DNA of 64,000 nucleotides from Limobrevibacterium gyesilva (GTDB lineage Bacteria; Pseudomonadota; Alphaproteobacteria; Acetobacterales; Acetobacteraceae), in the NCBI RefSeq assembly GCF_025989185.1, contig NZ_JAPDNT010000001.1:186001-250000 (forward strand), written 5' to 3'. Below, piece after piece: positions 1-8,590 of this stretch. The notes beneath the pieces were generated by a model. It did no database searches. It saw nothing but the letters and a program-made list of their open reading frames with translations, and had not been told where the DNA came from. Numbering within the stretch: the first letter of the stretch is position 1; every line of letters begins with the position of its first letter. Made by a program: the position numbers and the translations under genes.

Positions 1-167
1 GTGGCGTTGCAGGCGGCACCTATCTGTTTGCGTTGCCAGGGAGTCCCGGGGCGGTGAAGGATGCGTGGGACGACATCCTGCTCTGGCAGCTGGACAACCG
101 CCACCGCCCCTGCAACCTGGTCGAGCTGATGCCCAGGCTGCAGGAGCATCTGACGGCGGCGCAATAA
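1..167 (+). CDS. moaB: Molybdenum cofactor biosynthesis protein B, 3' end only
   Basis: Partial gene cut by the left edge; codons run from base 3 to the TAA at 165-167 (54 residues visible). The fragment contains [14 protein letters not shown] and, further on, [14 protein letters not shown]. These match the C-terminal signature of MoaB/MogA-fold proteins (PGS-xxx-AW followed by QLD-x-R-x-RPC). MoaB proteins bind molybdopterin in cytosolic molybdenum-cofactor synthesis. The gene converges on the next one with no spacer: its TAA is directly followed by the complementary stop of the DJ-1/PfpI gene. The start and N-terminal domain are outside the window. Confidence 0.85.
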   Translation, partial: GVAGGTYLFALPGSPGAVKDAWDDILLWQLDNRHRPCNLVELMPRLQEHLTAAQ

Positions 168-845
168 CTATCTCCGGGTTGCGCGCGCAACGATCTCCTC
201 GCGCTTCGCCCGCATCGGCGCCCCGCGTGCGCGCACGGCCGACAGAACGGTGGCAGGTGCGGTCTCAGGATTTCCGGCATTGAACGGCGGCGCCGGCGCG
301 TATTCGATCTGCAGCTGAACGGCCTGGGCGATCTCGGCGCCCATCACTTCGGCCACCAGCGTGAGCGCGAAGTCGATCCCCGCGGTGACACCGCCGCCGG
401 TGAACACGCGGCCGTCGCGCACGACGCGACCCTGCGTCGGTATGGCACCGAACTGCGCAAGCAGATCATGCGCCGCCCAATGTGTGGTTGCCTTCAGGCC
501 GCGCAGCAGGCCCGCCGCTCCCAGTACCAGCGCGCCGGTGCACACCGAGGTCACATAGCGCGCACCCGCAGCCTGCACGCGCAGGAACTCCAGCATCTCC
601 GCATCCTCGATCAGCGGATTCACCCCTGGACCGCCAGGCACACAGAGGACATCGAGCTGCGGGCAGTCTGCCAGCGTGGTGTCCGGCAACAGCCGCAACC
701 CCGTCTCCGCGCGCACGGGATCGAGCGTCCTCGCCAGAAGATGCACGGTGAAACCCGGCGTCTTGCGAAACACCTCGTAGGGGCCAGTCAGGTCAAGTTG
801 CGTCAGATCGGGGAACAGCAGCAGTCCCACGCGCATGTCGGTCAT
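168..845 (-). CDS. DJ-1/PfpI family protein, isonitrile hydratase-like
   Basis: A 225-residue cytosolic DJ-1/PfpI (class I glutamine amidotransferase-like) protein. The nucleophile elbow SVCTGALVLGAAGLL puts the catalytic cysteine at about residue 102, and the early acidic residue sits in DLTGPYEVF. The block THWAAHDLL followed by GGGVTAGIDFALTL is typical of the isonitrile hydratase (InhA) subgroup, so hydration of an isonitrile to an N-formamide is a reasonable guess, but many members have unknown substrates. I chose the ATG at 845 because GGAG lies 8 bases upstream; a longer reading from 893 adds an unlikely arginine-rich leader. The gene stands alone, ending head-on against moaB. Confidence 0.8.
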   Translation of the reverse strand: MTDMRVGLLLFPDLTQLDLTGPYEVFRKTPGFTVHLLARTLDPVRAETGLRLLPDTTLADCPQLDVLCVPGGPGVNPLIEDAEMLEFLRVQAAGARYVTSVCTGALVLGAAGLLRGLKATTHWAAHDLLAQFGAIPTQGRVVRDGRVFTGGGVTAGIDFALTLVAEVMGAEIAQAVQLQIEYAPAPPFNAGNPETAPATVLSAVRARGAPMRAKREEIVARATRR

Positions 846-940
846 CCGTCGTCTCCGGTTGTTGTCGCGGACGGGTTTCGGGGGGCTGTCCATCGTACCG
901 GGAAGGCCGAGCCATTACCGCCGAGTACGCACCTGGCCGC

Positions 941-1519
941 TCATGCCGCATTTCGTACGGCCCGCAGATCCGCCTGTGTATCCACGTCTCGCAGTTGGCG
1001 CAGCAGCGCCACCCGCCTTCCTTCGAAATTCGCCAAGGTATCGCGCAGCGCCCATTCGCTGGACCACCTGACGTGGCCGAACGGCGCGGCGGGGCGGCGC
1101 GGCGACATCGCCACCAACCAGTAGCCGCCATCGGCGGCGGGACCGAAACAGGCCTGCGCGCGGCCAAGCAGACGAAAGGCGCGCGCCACGTCGTCGGCGC
1201 GCAGATCCGGAATGTCGCTGCCGACGATCGCGACACGTCCACGCGCATGGCGGCGGAAGGCACGCTGCATGCGCTGGTCCAGGTCGCCAGGGCCTTGCCG
1301 CACCACCGGGAGGCCTTGCAGCCACCGTCCGCGCGCGCCATCCGGCGTCACCGCGACCACCGTACGGAAACGCCGGTCGGCAGCCAGCAGCCGCAACGTG
1401 CGTGACAACGTGGCAACATAAAAGCGCAACGCAGCACGCGCGCCGATGTCACGTGCGAGCCGGCGCTTGACGGTGCCCAGATGCGGCGCCCGGGCGAAGA
1501 CGAAGACGGTGTCCTTCAC
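941..1519 (-). CDS. DUF2064 glycosyltransferase (TIGR04282-like)
   Basis: A 192-residue protein with a nucleotide-diphospho-sugar transferase fold. It starts KDTVFVFARAPHLGTVKRRL, a pyrophosphorylase-like loop, and carries GSDIPDL and GPAADGGYWL, which mark the DUF2064/TIGR04282 family. Members are often labelled arsenosugar biosynthesis glycosyltransferases because some sit in such clusters, but the substrate here is unknown and no arsenic genes are visible. The GTG start at 1519 overlaps the stop of the upstream glycosyltransferase (GTGA), so the two are translationally coupled and probably work together. Confidence 0.78.
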   Translation of the reverse strand: MKDTVFVFARAPHLGTVKRRLARDIGARAALRFYVATLSRTLRLLAADRRFRTVVAVTPDGARGRWLQGLPVVRQGPGDLDQRMQRAFRRHARGRVAIVGSDIPDLRADDVARAFRLLGRAQACFGPAADGGYWLVAMSPRRPAAPFGHVRWSSEWALRDTLANFEGRRVALLRQLRDVDTQADLRAVRNAA

Positions 1520-2178
1520 GCGTAGAGCCTCGCGACCAGATGCAGCGGCAGCCCCGCACGATACAGCGCAAGGCAGCACAAGTTGCGCGCCGATCTTCGA
1601 TACCAGCCGTCTCGCTGCCATCGTTCCGCCGAGGTCACCGCCGGCACATCCAGCCCGATGAGACGCGGCCGTCCGATGCGCCGCACGAGATCGACATCCT
1701 CCATCAACGGCAACGGCCGGACACCGCCCACCGCGGCCAGCAGCCGCCGCGAGATCAGCAACCCCTGGTCGCCGTATGGCAGCGCCCAGACGCGGCATCG
1801 CCACGCCACCACGCGCTCCAATCGGCGGGCGCGGGGGTCGCTGCTGTCGAGGACGAAGCGGAAATAGGCGGCGCGGTCGGGGTGTCGCGCCATGACGCTC
1901 TGCACGGCCGCCGGCCAGGCAGGATCGAGCCGCGTATCGGCGTGCAGCAACAGCAGCCATTCGCCGCGTGCGGCCGCCACACCGGCGGCGACCTGCACGC
2001 CCCGGCCACGCGGCGCCTGCACCACCCGCGCACCCAGGCGCCCGGCGAGCTCCGCCGTGCCGTCGGTGCTGCCGGCATCGGCAACGATCACCTCGCACGG
2101 CGCGCCGTCCAGGGCGGCAAGCGTCGCCGGCAACCGGGCCGCCGCGTCCAATGTCGGGATGATCACGGACAGCCGCAT
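1516..2178 (-). CDS. GT2 family glycosyltransferase (TIGR04283-like)
   Basis: A 220-residue GT-A glycosyltransferase. The N-terminus RLSVIIPTLDAA, the nucleotide-binding ADAGSTDGT and the metal-binding LLHADTRLD (about residues 77-85) are classic family 2 signatures, followed by GDQGLLISR and PLMEDVDLVRR. Its short length and its pairing with a DUF2064 partner match the TIGR04283 family, which regularly occurs with TIGR04282. The ATG at 2178 has an AGAG-like ribosome site upstream. It is the first gene of a two-gene operon and is divergent from the radical SAM gene across a 75-bp spacer. The acceptor and sugar donor cannot be read from the sequence. Confidence 0.8.
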   Translation of the reverse strand: MRLSVIIPTLDAAARLPATLAALDGAPCEVIVADAGSTDGTAELAGRLGARVVQAPRGRGVQVAAGVAAARGEWLLLLHADTRLDPAWPAAVQSVMARHPDRAAYFRFVLDSSDPRARRLERVVAWRCRVWALPYGDQGLLISRRLLAAVGGVRPLPLMEDVDLVRRIGRPRLIGLDVPAVTSAERWQRDGWYRRSARNLCCLALYRAGLPLHLVARLYA

Positions 2179-2253
2179 TATGTTCTCTTTATGTTCTTGA
2201 CGTGACCGTCGGACAACGCCACTGTAGCACCGGAACGGACGGGGAACACAGCC

Positions 2254-3594
2254 ATGCGCGACCCAGCGACGAGCGACCGCGGCGTGCGCGTCCACGGGAT
2301 GCACGGGCAGAATCATAGCGCATATGACGACCGCTCCGAATTGGTGCGGGAAATCGACCCGCAGGAACTGGAGGCCCAGGAGCGCGCGGGACTTCCCGAC
2401 ACGCTGCCGGCACCGGCCCGCGCCGCGCGGCGCAGCAAGACCGCGCTGTTCATCCCACCCGTCCCCACCACGCGCCCGACCGTGGCGTCGACGGATGGTC
2501 CGCCGGGCACGTCGGTCGTCCGCAAAGGGCGCGGCGCCACGGTCAACCCGCCCAACCGCTTCGTGTCGACGGCCGCCGCCCCCTTCGATGACGGCTGGGA
2601 CACCCTGGCAGCCGATTTCACCGATCTGCCGCCTTTGCCGACCACGCTGATCCGCGACGCCTCGCGCAGTGTGATCAGCTGGAACCAGAGTCCCGATATC
2701 GGCTTCGACCGCGCGGTCAATCCGTATCGCGGCTGCGAACATGGGTGCGTCTACTGCTACGCCCGGCCGACGCATGCCTATCTCGGCTACTCGCCGGGCC
2801 TCGATTTCGAGACCAAGCTGCTGTTCAAGCCGGATGTGGCGGAGATTCTGGAGAAGGAACTGCGCAAGCCCGGCTACATCGCCCGGCCGCTGGCGCTCGG
2901 CTCCAACACCGATCCCTACCAGCCCGTGGACCGCACGCTGAAGCTGACCCGCGCGGTGCTGCAGGTGCTCGACCGGTTCAACCATCCGGTAACAATCGTC
3001 ACCAAATCCGCCGGCGTGCTCCGCGATCTCGACATCCTGCAGCCGATGGCCGAACGGAGCCTCGTGCGCGTGTGCCTGTCCGTGACCACGCTCGACCCGG
3101 CCCTGGCCCGTCGCATGGAGCCGCGCGCAGCAACCCCCGCACGTCGCCTGCAGGCGATCGAGCAGCTGACCCGCGCCGGTATCCCCACCGGCGTTCTGGC
3201 CGCTCCCATGATCCCCGCGCTGAACGACGCGGAAATGGAGCGCATTCTCGAAGCCGCGTCGCGCGCCGGCGCACGCTGGGGCGGTTACGTTCTGTTGCGT
3301 CTGCCGCACGAGCTCAAGCAGATCTTCGAGGACTGGCTGCATCGGCACTTTCCCGACCGCGCCCGGCACGTGCTGGAACTGGTGCGCGAAACGCGGGCCG
3401 GCGCCCTGAACGATGCGCAATTCGGCCAGCGCTTCTCCGGGACCGGAGTCTATGCAGACCTGCTCGCGCGTCGCTTCGCGCGCGCAGCGCGTCAATGGGG
3501 GCTGGATAATCGTGCCGAGCTCGATTGCTCCCGCTTCAACCCACCTGCCGACAGCAAAAGCGGCCGCGCGCAGGCGCAGATGTCGCTATTCTGA
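2254..3594 (+). CDS. PA0069 family radical SAM protein
   Basis: A 446-residue radical SAM protein. The iron-sulfur cluster motif CEHGCVYCYA (Cys161, Cys165, Cys168) is preceded by VNPYRG and followed by RPTHAYLGYSPGLDFE, the pattern of the PA0069/SplB-like group. Other typical blocks are LGSNTDPYQP and VTIVTKSAGVLRDLD. The first 130 residues are a low-complexity, poorly conserved extension. The reaction is unknown; relatedness to spore photoproduct lyase has been noted for the family, but repair activity should not be assumed. The last 9 bases overlap the end of the convergent cfa gene. An internal ATG at 2299 is an alternative start. Confidence 0.82.
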   Translation: MRDPATSDRGVRVHGMHGQNHSAYDDRSELVREIDPQELEAQERAGLPDTLPAPARAARRSKTALFIPPVPTTRPTVASTDGPPGTSVVRKGRGATVNPPNRFVSTAAAPFDDGWDTLAADFTDLPPLPTTLIRDASRSVISWNQSPDIGFDRAVNPYRGCEHGCVYCYARPTHAYLGYSPGLDFETKLLFKPDVAEILEKELRKPGYIARPLALGSNTDPYQPVDRTLKLTRAVLQVLDRFNHPVTIVTKSAGVLRDLDILQPMAERSLVRVCLSVTTLDPALARRMEPRAATPARRLQAIEQLTRAGIPTGVLAAPMIPALNDAEMERILEAASRAGARWGGYVLLRLPHELKQIFEDWLHRHFPDRARHVLELVRETRAGALNDAQFGQRFSGTGVYADLLARRFARAARQWGLDNRAELDCSRFNPPADSKSGRAQAQMSLF

Positions 3595-4884
3595 CGTGCG
3601 GCCGCGGGACTCCGACCCCGGGGCGGAGCCCTGGCCATGTGTCAGGCCGGCCGCAGCGCACGCGGACGCAGCGGCCTTGCGCTCGGTGTCGACCATGTAG
3701 TCGCGCGACAGCGGCACCGCGCGCTGGTCGCGCGCCAGTTGGATCTGGAAGACCATGTGACCTTCGCGGCGGAATGCGAGTTCGCTGCCGGACAGATAGA
3801 ATTCGAACATGCGGCAGAAACGTTCGTCGTAGAGGCCCATGATGGCGTCGCGGTTGGCTGCGAAGCGGCGGCGCCAGTGCCGAAGTGTCTCCGCATAATG
3901 CAGCCGGAGGATTTCGATGTCTGTCGTCACCAGGCCGGATTTTTCGATCGCCGGCAGCACCTCGCTCAGGGCCGGCGAGTAGCCGCCCGGGAAGATGTAT
4001 TTTGCAATCCACGGATTCGTTGCGTCCGGCCCCGTATGGCGGCCGATCGCGTGCAGCAGCGCAATGCCGTCCGGCGCCAGGCAGCGTTTGGTCACTTCGA
4101 AGAACGTCCGGTAGTGACCGACGCCGACATGCTCGAACATGCCCACCGACACGATGCGGTCGAAGCAGCGATGCAACGAGCGGTAGTCCAGCAGCTCGAA
4201 GGTGACACGGTCGGCCAGCCCTTCGGCCGACGCGCGCGCCCGGGCCTCGTCGAGTTGTTCGGTGGACAGGGTGATGCCGGTGACCCGGGCGCCGTAGTCA
4301 CGTGCCAGCGTCAACGCCATCCCGCCCCAGCCGCAACCGATGTCGAGCACGGTGAGATCCGGGCGGTCGAGCCGCAGCTTGCTCGCGATATGCCGCTTCT
4401 TCGCGACCTGCGCCTCTTCCAGGGTCTCGTCGCCGCGGGGGAAATAGGCGCAGGAGTATTGCCGGTCGCGATCGAGGAACAGGCTGTAGAGCCGGCCGTT
4501 GAGGTCGTAATGATGGGCGACATTGCGCCGTGACCGGCTGGCCGGATTGAACTGCGCGAGTGCCCGGGTCATTCGCTTCAGTGCCGCACGGAATTTGTAA
4601 ACTGGCAGGCTGGAAGTTTCGGAGTTCAGATTGATGACCAGCAGGTCGAGCACGTCGTGAATCGTGCAGTCCACCGGTACCAGATCGCCGTCCATATAGG
4701 CTTCACCCACCGCCAACGCCGGATTCAGCGCAATGCGACGGACGGCGGCGCTGCTGCGGAGCGCCATCAGCGCCTCGGGTCCCGGCTCCCCGGTATAAGT
4801 GGTGAGCTGGCCATCGGGCCAACGGACCGTAAGGCGCCCGAGCACAATGAAACGCCGGAGGATGGGGTCCAGTATCGCCCGCAT
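3586..4884 (-). CDS. cfa: Cyclopropane-fatty-acyl-phospholipid synthase family methyltransferase
   Basis: A 432-residue S-adenosylmethionine-dependent enzyme that adds a methylene bridge across cis double bonds of membrane phospholipid acyl chains. NVAHHYDLNG (121-130), YSCAYFPRGDETLEEAQ and the SAM-binding motif VLDIGCGWGG (179-188) are visible, as are SVGMFEHVG and the C-terminal block with HMVFQIQLARDQ, all standard for the CFA synthase family. The N-terminal 110 residues form the usual lipid-binding domain. The far C-terminus (about the last 25 residues) is a poorly conserved tail that overlaps the neighbouring gene. Monocistronic; such genes are often induced in stationary phase or acid stress, but no such signal is recognised here. 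Confidence 0.88.
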   Translation of the reverse strand: MRAILDPILRRFIVLGRLTVRWPDGQLTTYTGEPGPEALMALRSSAAVRRIALNPALAVGEAYMDGDLVPVDCTIHDVLDLLVINLNSETSSLPVYKFRAALKRMTRALAQFNPASRSRRNVAHHYDLNGRLYSLFLDRDRQYSCAYFPRGDETLEEAQVAKKRHIASKLRLDRPDLTVLDIGCGWGGMALTLARDYGARVTGITLSTEQLDEARARASAEGLADRVTFELLDYRSLHRCFDRIVSVGMFEHVGVGHYRTFFEVTKRCLAPDGIALLHAIGRHTGPDATNPWIAKYIFPGGYSPALSEVLPAIEKSGLVTTDIEILRLHYAETLRHWRRRFAANRDAIMGLYDERFCRMFEFYLSGSELAFRREGHMVFQIQLARDQRAVPLSRDYMVDTERKAAASACAAAGLTHGQGSAPGSESRGRTSE

Positions 4885-4958
4885 CTTTCCCTCCTCTGCC
4901 GTCGAAGGAACGATGTTGGCAGAATGGGACCACTAGCGCAGCGATTTCAAGAACGACA

Positions 4959-5000
4959 ACGCCGGGCATCACTGCTCTTTTACGCAGCGATGCCCGGCGT
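4959..5000 (-). terminator. Rho-independent terminator after rplI
   Basis: Near-perfect hairpin with arms ACGCCGGGCATC (minus strand 5000-4989) and GATGCCCGGCGT (4970-4959) around an A-rich loop, followed on the minus strand by the T-rich TGTCGTTCTT. It lies 48 bases after the rplI stop and would end the rpsF-rpsR-rplI transcript. Confidence 0.75.
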
Positions 5001-5047
5001 CTCAGACATGGCAGGCCGATCCGTTTCGGCCTTTCGGATGGAACTCG

Positions 5048-5614
5048 TCAGGCTTCCGTTTCGGTCGGGACCTCGGTCTCAAGCAACTCTTCGAGGCTCA
5101 CCTCCTCTTCGGCCGCCTCGCCGCCGATGGCCTCGCCGCGCGCCTGCTTCTCGGCTTCCTCGGGGCTGCGCGCCACGTTGACGGTAACGGGGATGGACAC
5201 CTCGGGATGCAGGACGACGCGGACCGCCGTCAGGCCCAGCGACTTGATCGGGTGTTCCAGCACCACCTGCGAGCGGTTGATGGTCAGCCCGGCAGCGGTG
5301 CACGCATCGGCGATATCACGCGACGACACCGACCCGTACAGGCTGCCGGATTCGCCGGCCTGGCGGATGACGACGACGGACAGCCCGCCCACGCGCTCGG
5401 CAACCCGTTCGGCTTCCTCGCGGCGCTTGATGTTCTGGGCTTCCAGCTGGGCGCGCTGGGCCTCGAACTTCGCCAGGTTGTCCTTGTTGGCGCGGATCGC
5501 CTTGCGCTGCGGCAGCAGGTAGTTGCGGGCATAGCCCGGCTTCACCCGCACCATATCGCCCATCTGGCCCAGCTTCTCGACGCGCTGGAGCAGGATCAGT
5601 TCCACGGCAGCCAT
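5048..5614 (-). CDS. rplI: 50S ribosomal protein L9
   Basis: A 188-residue L9 that binds 23S rRNA through its N-terminal domain, joined by a long helix to a C-terminal domain. The signature [17 protein letters not shown] (residues 19-35) is intact, the connecting helix is at about 45-75, and the C-terminal domain contains SSRDIADA and the block [19 protein letters not shown]. An acidic tail of about 35 residues rich in Glu and Ala extends beyond the usual end of about 150 residues, as in several alphaproteobacteria. Start ATG at 5614 follows AAGGGAAC. Last gene of the rpsF-rpsR-rplI operon, 13 bases after rpsR, with a terminator behind it. Confidence 0.95.
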   Translation of the reverse strand: MAAVELILLQRVEKLGQMGDMVRVKPGYARNYLLPQRKAIRANKDNLAKFEAQRAQLEAQNIKRREEAERVAERVGGLSVVVIRQAGESGSLYGSVSSRDIADACTAAGLTINRSQVVLEHPIKSLGLTAVRVVLHPEVSIPVTVNVARSPEEAEKQARGEAIGGEAAEEEVSLEELLETEVPTETEA

Positions 5615-5627
5615 GGTATTGTTCCCT

Positions 5628-5927
5628 TCAGGCGACGATGTAGGGCAGCAGCGCCAGGAAACGCGCACGCTTGATGGCCTGGGCCAGCTCGCGCTGCTTC
5701 TTGGCGGACACTGCGGTGATGCGGCTCGGCACGATCTTGCCGCGCTCGCTGAGGAAGCGCGACAGCAGGCGCACGTCCTTGTAGTCGATCTTCGGCGCAT
5801 TCGGGCCGGAGAACGGGCAGGACTTGCGGCGGCGGTAGAACGGCCGGCGGGCGCCGACGGCGGCGCGGCGGGCGGCGGGGTTCACGTCGTCGGCGGCAGC
5901 CGCGGCGTTACGGGGGTTGTCGGACAT
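5628..5927 (-). CDS. rpsR: 30S ribosomal protein S18
   Basis: A 99-residue S18, a 16S rRNA-binding protein that pairs with S6 on the small-subunit platform. The core [33 protein letters not shown] and [20 protein letters not shown] is fully conserved. The first 25 residues are an Ala/Asn-rich extension. It lies between rpsF and rplI in the usual order, with a 6-base gap from rpsF, so it is co-transcribed and probably co-translated. Confidence 0.95.
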   Translation of the reverse strand: MSDNPRNAAAAADDVNPAARRAAVGARRPFYRRRKSCPFSGPNAPKIDYKDVRLLSRFLSERGKIVPSRITAVSAKKQRELAQAIKRARFLALLPYIVA

Positions 5928-5933
5928 CCGTTG

Positions 5934-6425
5934 TTACTCCTCGTTCCCGCCGCGGAAGTCTTCACGGGGGCCTTCGTCGCGGGCGCGGAATTCCTCGCGG
6001 TCGTCGAAGCCGCGCTTGCGGCCGCTGTCGAAGCGCCCGGCGGGCTTCGGCCCACGGAAGCTGCGTTCGCGGTCGTCGGACTTGCGCGACAGGATGGCGC
6101 TGGGCGCTTCCTCGATCGCATCCACACGGATGGTCATGAAGCGCAGCACGTCCTCGTTCAGGCCGAGCTGACGCTCCATCTCGGTGATGGAGGCGGGCTT
6201 GGCGTCGAGGCCGAGCAGCATGTAGTGGCCCTTCCGGTTCTTCTTGATCCGGTAGGCCAGGCTGCGCAGGCCCCAGTATTCGCGCTTCTTCACCGAGCTG
6301 TTCTCGCTGCCAGGCTCGATCCCGTTATCGGTGTCGATCTGGGTCGCGATCGCGTCGGCGATGCTCTCGACCTGCTGTTGCGTGACATCGTTGCGTGCGA
6401 TCAGCACGCATTCATATAGCGGCAT
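5934..6425 (-). CDS. rpsF: 30S ribosomal protein S6 with arginine/glycine-rich tail
   Basis: A 163-residue S6. The conserved part (MPLYECVLIARNDVTQQQV, then YWGLRSLAYRIKKNRKGHY and EDVLRFMTIRVD) fills the first 115 residues, close to the usual family length. About 45 further residues form a charged tail rich in Arg, Gly, Asp, Glu and Phe (for example SFRGPKPAGRFDSGRKRG). Such extensions occur in other alphaproteobacteria; their role is not known. The ATG at 6425 has GGGAG upstream. First gene of rpsF-rpsR-rplI. In the ribosome the protein pairs with S18, the next gene product. Confidence 0.95.
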   Translation of the reverse strand: MPLYECVLIARNDVTQQQVESIADAIATQIDTDNGIEPGSENSSVKKREYWGLRSLAYRIKKNRKGHYMLLGLDAKPASITEMERQLGLNEDVLRFMTIRVDAIEEAPSAILSRKSDDRERSFRGPKPAGRFDSGRKRGFDDREEFRARDEGPREDFRGGNEE

Positions 6426-6536
6426 ATGGGCTCCCTCTGGCTTGTCTCCGCCCCGGACCTTGATAGGGTCCCGCGCCACAATGGCGCGTGGGCATAGCCG
6501 GGAGATGCCGAAATCCCCCGACAGGGAAGCCGCGGG

Positions 6537-6564
6537 CTTATACATGGAACCGCGCGGGACGCAA
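6537..6564 (-). promoter_or_regulatory. Candidate sigma-70 promoter of rpsF operon
   Basis: On the minus strand TTGCGT (6564-6559), a 16-base spacer and TATAAG (6542-6537) lie about 110 bases before rpsF. The same -10 hexamer appears before rpmI. Seen by eye only; the rest of the 200-base gap (6426-6628) shows nothing I recognise. Confidence 0.35.
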
Positions 6565-6628
6565 GCTTTGTCCCCGCGGGCAGGGTCTGACGCCGACGGC
6601 GGCGCGCAACGCCCAGCCGTCACGGGGT

Positions 6629-7417
6629 TCAGGCCGCCTGGGCCACCGCAATCTCCAGGCAGCCGAGCGCCGCCGCTTCGCCCGGGATCGCCGTCAGGCA
6701 GCCGCCGACGGGCACCGCCTGCCAGTCGGCGCGATGGCCGTCGATCGGCTCGGAGACCACCACCAGCCCCGTCTCGTCCTCGCGCCAGTACAGCGTCGGC
6801 GGCCGTGCGTCCGACGCCCAGCGGAACGCCCATAGCCGCTCGCCGTCGGTCAGGGCGGCCGTGAAGCGCAGCGGGGCGGTGACGCCTCCGGCGCTCATCA
6901 GCGCCTGCACACGGCCCAGCGTGCCCGCGATGGCGCCGACCGGATCGTCCTCCAGGCCGCGGGCCATGGCCGCGAACAGGATCGCCTCGGAATCCGTGGT
7001 GCCCTGGCGCGCCGTGTAGAGGCTGTCGGGGATCATCGCCTCCACCCCGCGCCGCACCGTCGGCCAGCCGCCGATCTGCCCGTTATGCATGAACAGGAAG
7101 CGCCCGACCGCGAACGGGTGGCAGTTGGCGCGGCTGATGGCCGTGCCCGTGGACGCCCGCACATGCGCGAAGAACACGCCGGAGCGGACCTGGGCGCAGA
7201 TGGAGCGCAGGTTCTCATCCGACCAGGCCGGGCGGACTTCCCGGTACAGCCCCGGCTCCGTCCGCTCACCGTACCAGCCGACGCCGAAGCCGTCGCCGTT
7301 GGTGCCGATCTTGGCTTCCTCGGCGTGCAGGGACTGGTGGATCAGGGAATGGGCGGGCGCGGCGACCAGCTCCTCCAGCAGGATCGGCTGTCCGCGATAG
7401 GCGAGGAAACGGCACAT
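6629..7417 (-). CDS. Class II glutamine amidotransferase (YafJ-like)
   Basis: A 262-residue Ntn-hydrolase-type amidotransferase domain without a partner synthetase domain. After removal of Met1 the N-terminal nucleophile Cys2 is exposed (MCRFLAYRG). The glutamine-site motifs NGDGFGVGWYG, FFAHVRASTG, NCHPF and FLFMHNGQIGG are all present, and TTDSEAILFAAM follows. I chose the ATG at 7417 because it places Cys at position 2 and has CGGAG upstream. Family members hydrolyse glutamine or gamma-glutamyl amides; the acceptor here is unknown. It resembles YafJ and EgtC, but no ergothioneine genes are nearby. Divergent from fabD. Confidence 0.82.
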   Translation of the reverse strand: MCRFLAYRGQPILLEELVAAPAHSLIHQSLHAEEAKIGTNGDGFGVGWYGERTEPGLYREVRPAWSDENLRSICAQVRSGVFFAHVRASTGTAISRANCHPFAVGRFLFMHNGQIGGWPTVRRGVEAMIPDSLYTARQGTTDSEAILFAAMARGLEDDPVGAIAGTLGRVQALMSAGGVTAPLRFTAALTDGERLWAFRWASDARPPTLYWREDETGLVVVSEPIDGHRADWQAVPVGGCLTAIPGEAAALGCLEIAVAQAA

Positions 7418-7516
7418 GGCAGAGTCTCCGATCCGGGATGGCCCGGCATCCGGCGCAGGATATGCCGTCGTATTCATTGCACGGGGCGCGCGGCGCCGAC
7501 AATCGAGCGCCGGCAA

Positions 7517-7545
7517 TTGACAGTGTGGGTGGGCGAAGCTACCCC
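7517..7545 (+). promoter_or_regulatory. Candidate promoter for the fab cluster
   Basis: A perfect TTGACA (7517-7522) is followed after 17 bases by TACCCC, a poor -10, about 70 bases upstream of fabD. The -35 match is strong, but the weak -10 means it may need an activator or may be chance. Confidence 0.33.
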
Positions 7546-7617
7546 CCGCGCCACTCACGACCCCACGCAGTCGCGAAACGTATGTAGCCGCGGCAAGTCA
7601 CCTGGAGAGCGAACAAG

Positions 7618-8580
7618 ATGCCGGTTCACGCGTTCATCTTCCCCGGCCAGGGCAGCCAGGCGCCCGGCATGGGCCGCGACCTGGCGGAGGCCTTCGGCGC
7701 CGCGCGCGAGGTGTTCCAGGAGGTCGACGACACCCTCGATCAGAAGCTGTCGAAGCTGATGTTCGAAGGCCCAGCCGAAGAACTGACCCTGACCGAGAAC
7801 GCGCAACCCGCGCTGATGGCCCATTCGCTGGCCGTGCTGCGGGTGATCGAGCGCGAAGGCGGCGTGAAGCTTGCCGACAAGACCGTGGTGGTGGCCGGGC
7901 ATTCGCTGGGCGAGTATTCCGCCCTGGCCGCGGCCGGCAGCTTCACCATTCCCCTGGCCGCGCGACTGCTGCGCCTGCGCGGCCAGGCCATGCAGAAGGC
8001 GGTGCCCGCCGGCGAAGGCGCCATGGCCGCCCTGTTGGGTGCGGAATTGCCGCTGGCGCAGGAGATCTGCGCCGAAGCGGCCGCCGACCCCGAGACGGGC
8101 AGGAAGCAGGTGGTGGATCCCGCCAACGACAATGGCGGCGGTCAGGTGGTGATCTCCGGCCACAAGGCAGCCGTCGACCGGGCCATCGTCATCGCCAAGG
8201 CGAAGGGCGTGCGCCGCGCCATGCTGCTGCCGGTGTCCGCCCCGTTCCATTGCGCCCTGATGGCTCCAGCCGCCGACGCCATGGCGGAAGCGCTGGAGAC
8301 GTCGCCCCCGGCCGCCCCGGCCGTGCCGCTGGTGGCCAATGTGTCGGCCGCCAAGGCAACCGATCCGGCCGAGATCGTCCGTCTTCTGGTGCAGCAGGTC
8401 ACCGCGACGGTGCGTTGGCGCGAGTCGATGCTGGCCATGGCTGCCCTGGGCGTAGACAGCTTCCTGGAACTGGGTTCCGGCAAGGTGCTGTCCGGCCTGG
8501 TGCGGCGCATCCTGCCCGATGCCGCCGCGGCCGCGGCCGGAACGCCGGCCGAGATCGAGCAGATCCTCAAGACACTCTAG
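7618..8580 (+). CDS. fabD: Malonyl-CoA-ACP transacylase
   Basis: A 320-residue FabD, which moves malonyl from CoA to acyl carrier protein to feed fatty-acid elongation in the cytosol. FPGQGSQAPGMG near the N-terminus, the nucleophile elbow GHSLGEYSAL (Ser96) and the catalytic histidine in SAPFHCALM (His211) are intact, and QVVISGH and LELGSGKVLSGLVRRI are family blocks. The length is normal. First gene of fabD-fabG-acpP-fabF-mltG, 10 bases before fabG. A GAGAG ribosome site lies upstream of the ATG. Confidence 0.95.
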   Translation: MPVHAFIFPGQGSQAPGMGRDLAEAFGAAREVFQEVDDTLDQKLSKLMFEGPAEELTLTENAQPALMAHSLAVLRVIEREGGVKLADKTVVVAGHSLGEYSALAAAGSFTIPLAARLLRLRGQAMQKAVPAGEGAMAALLGAELPLAQEICAEAAADPETGRKQVVDPANDNGGGQVVISGHKAAVDRAIVIAKAKGVRRAMLLPVSAPFHCALMAPAADAMAEALETSPPAAPAVPLVANVSAAKATDPAEIVRLLVQQVTATVRWRESMLAMAALGVDSFLELGSGKVLSGLVRRILPDAAAAAAGTPAEIEQILKTL

Positions 8581-8590
8581 GAGTGCAGCG

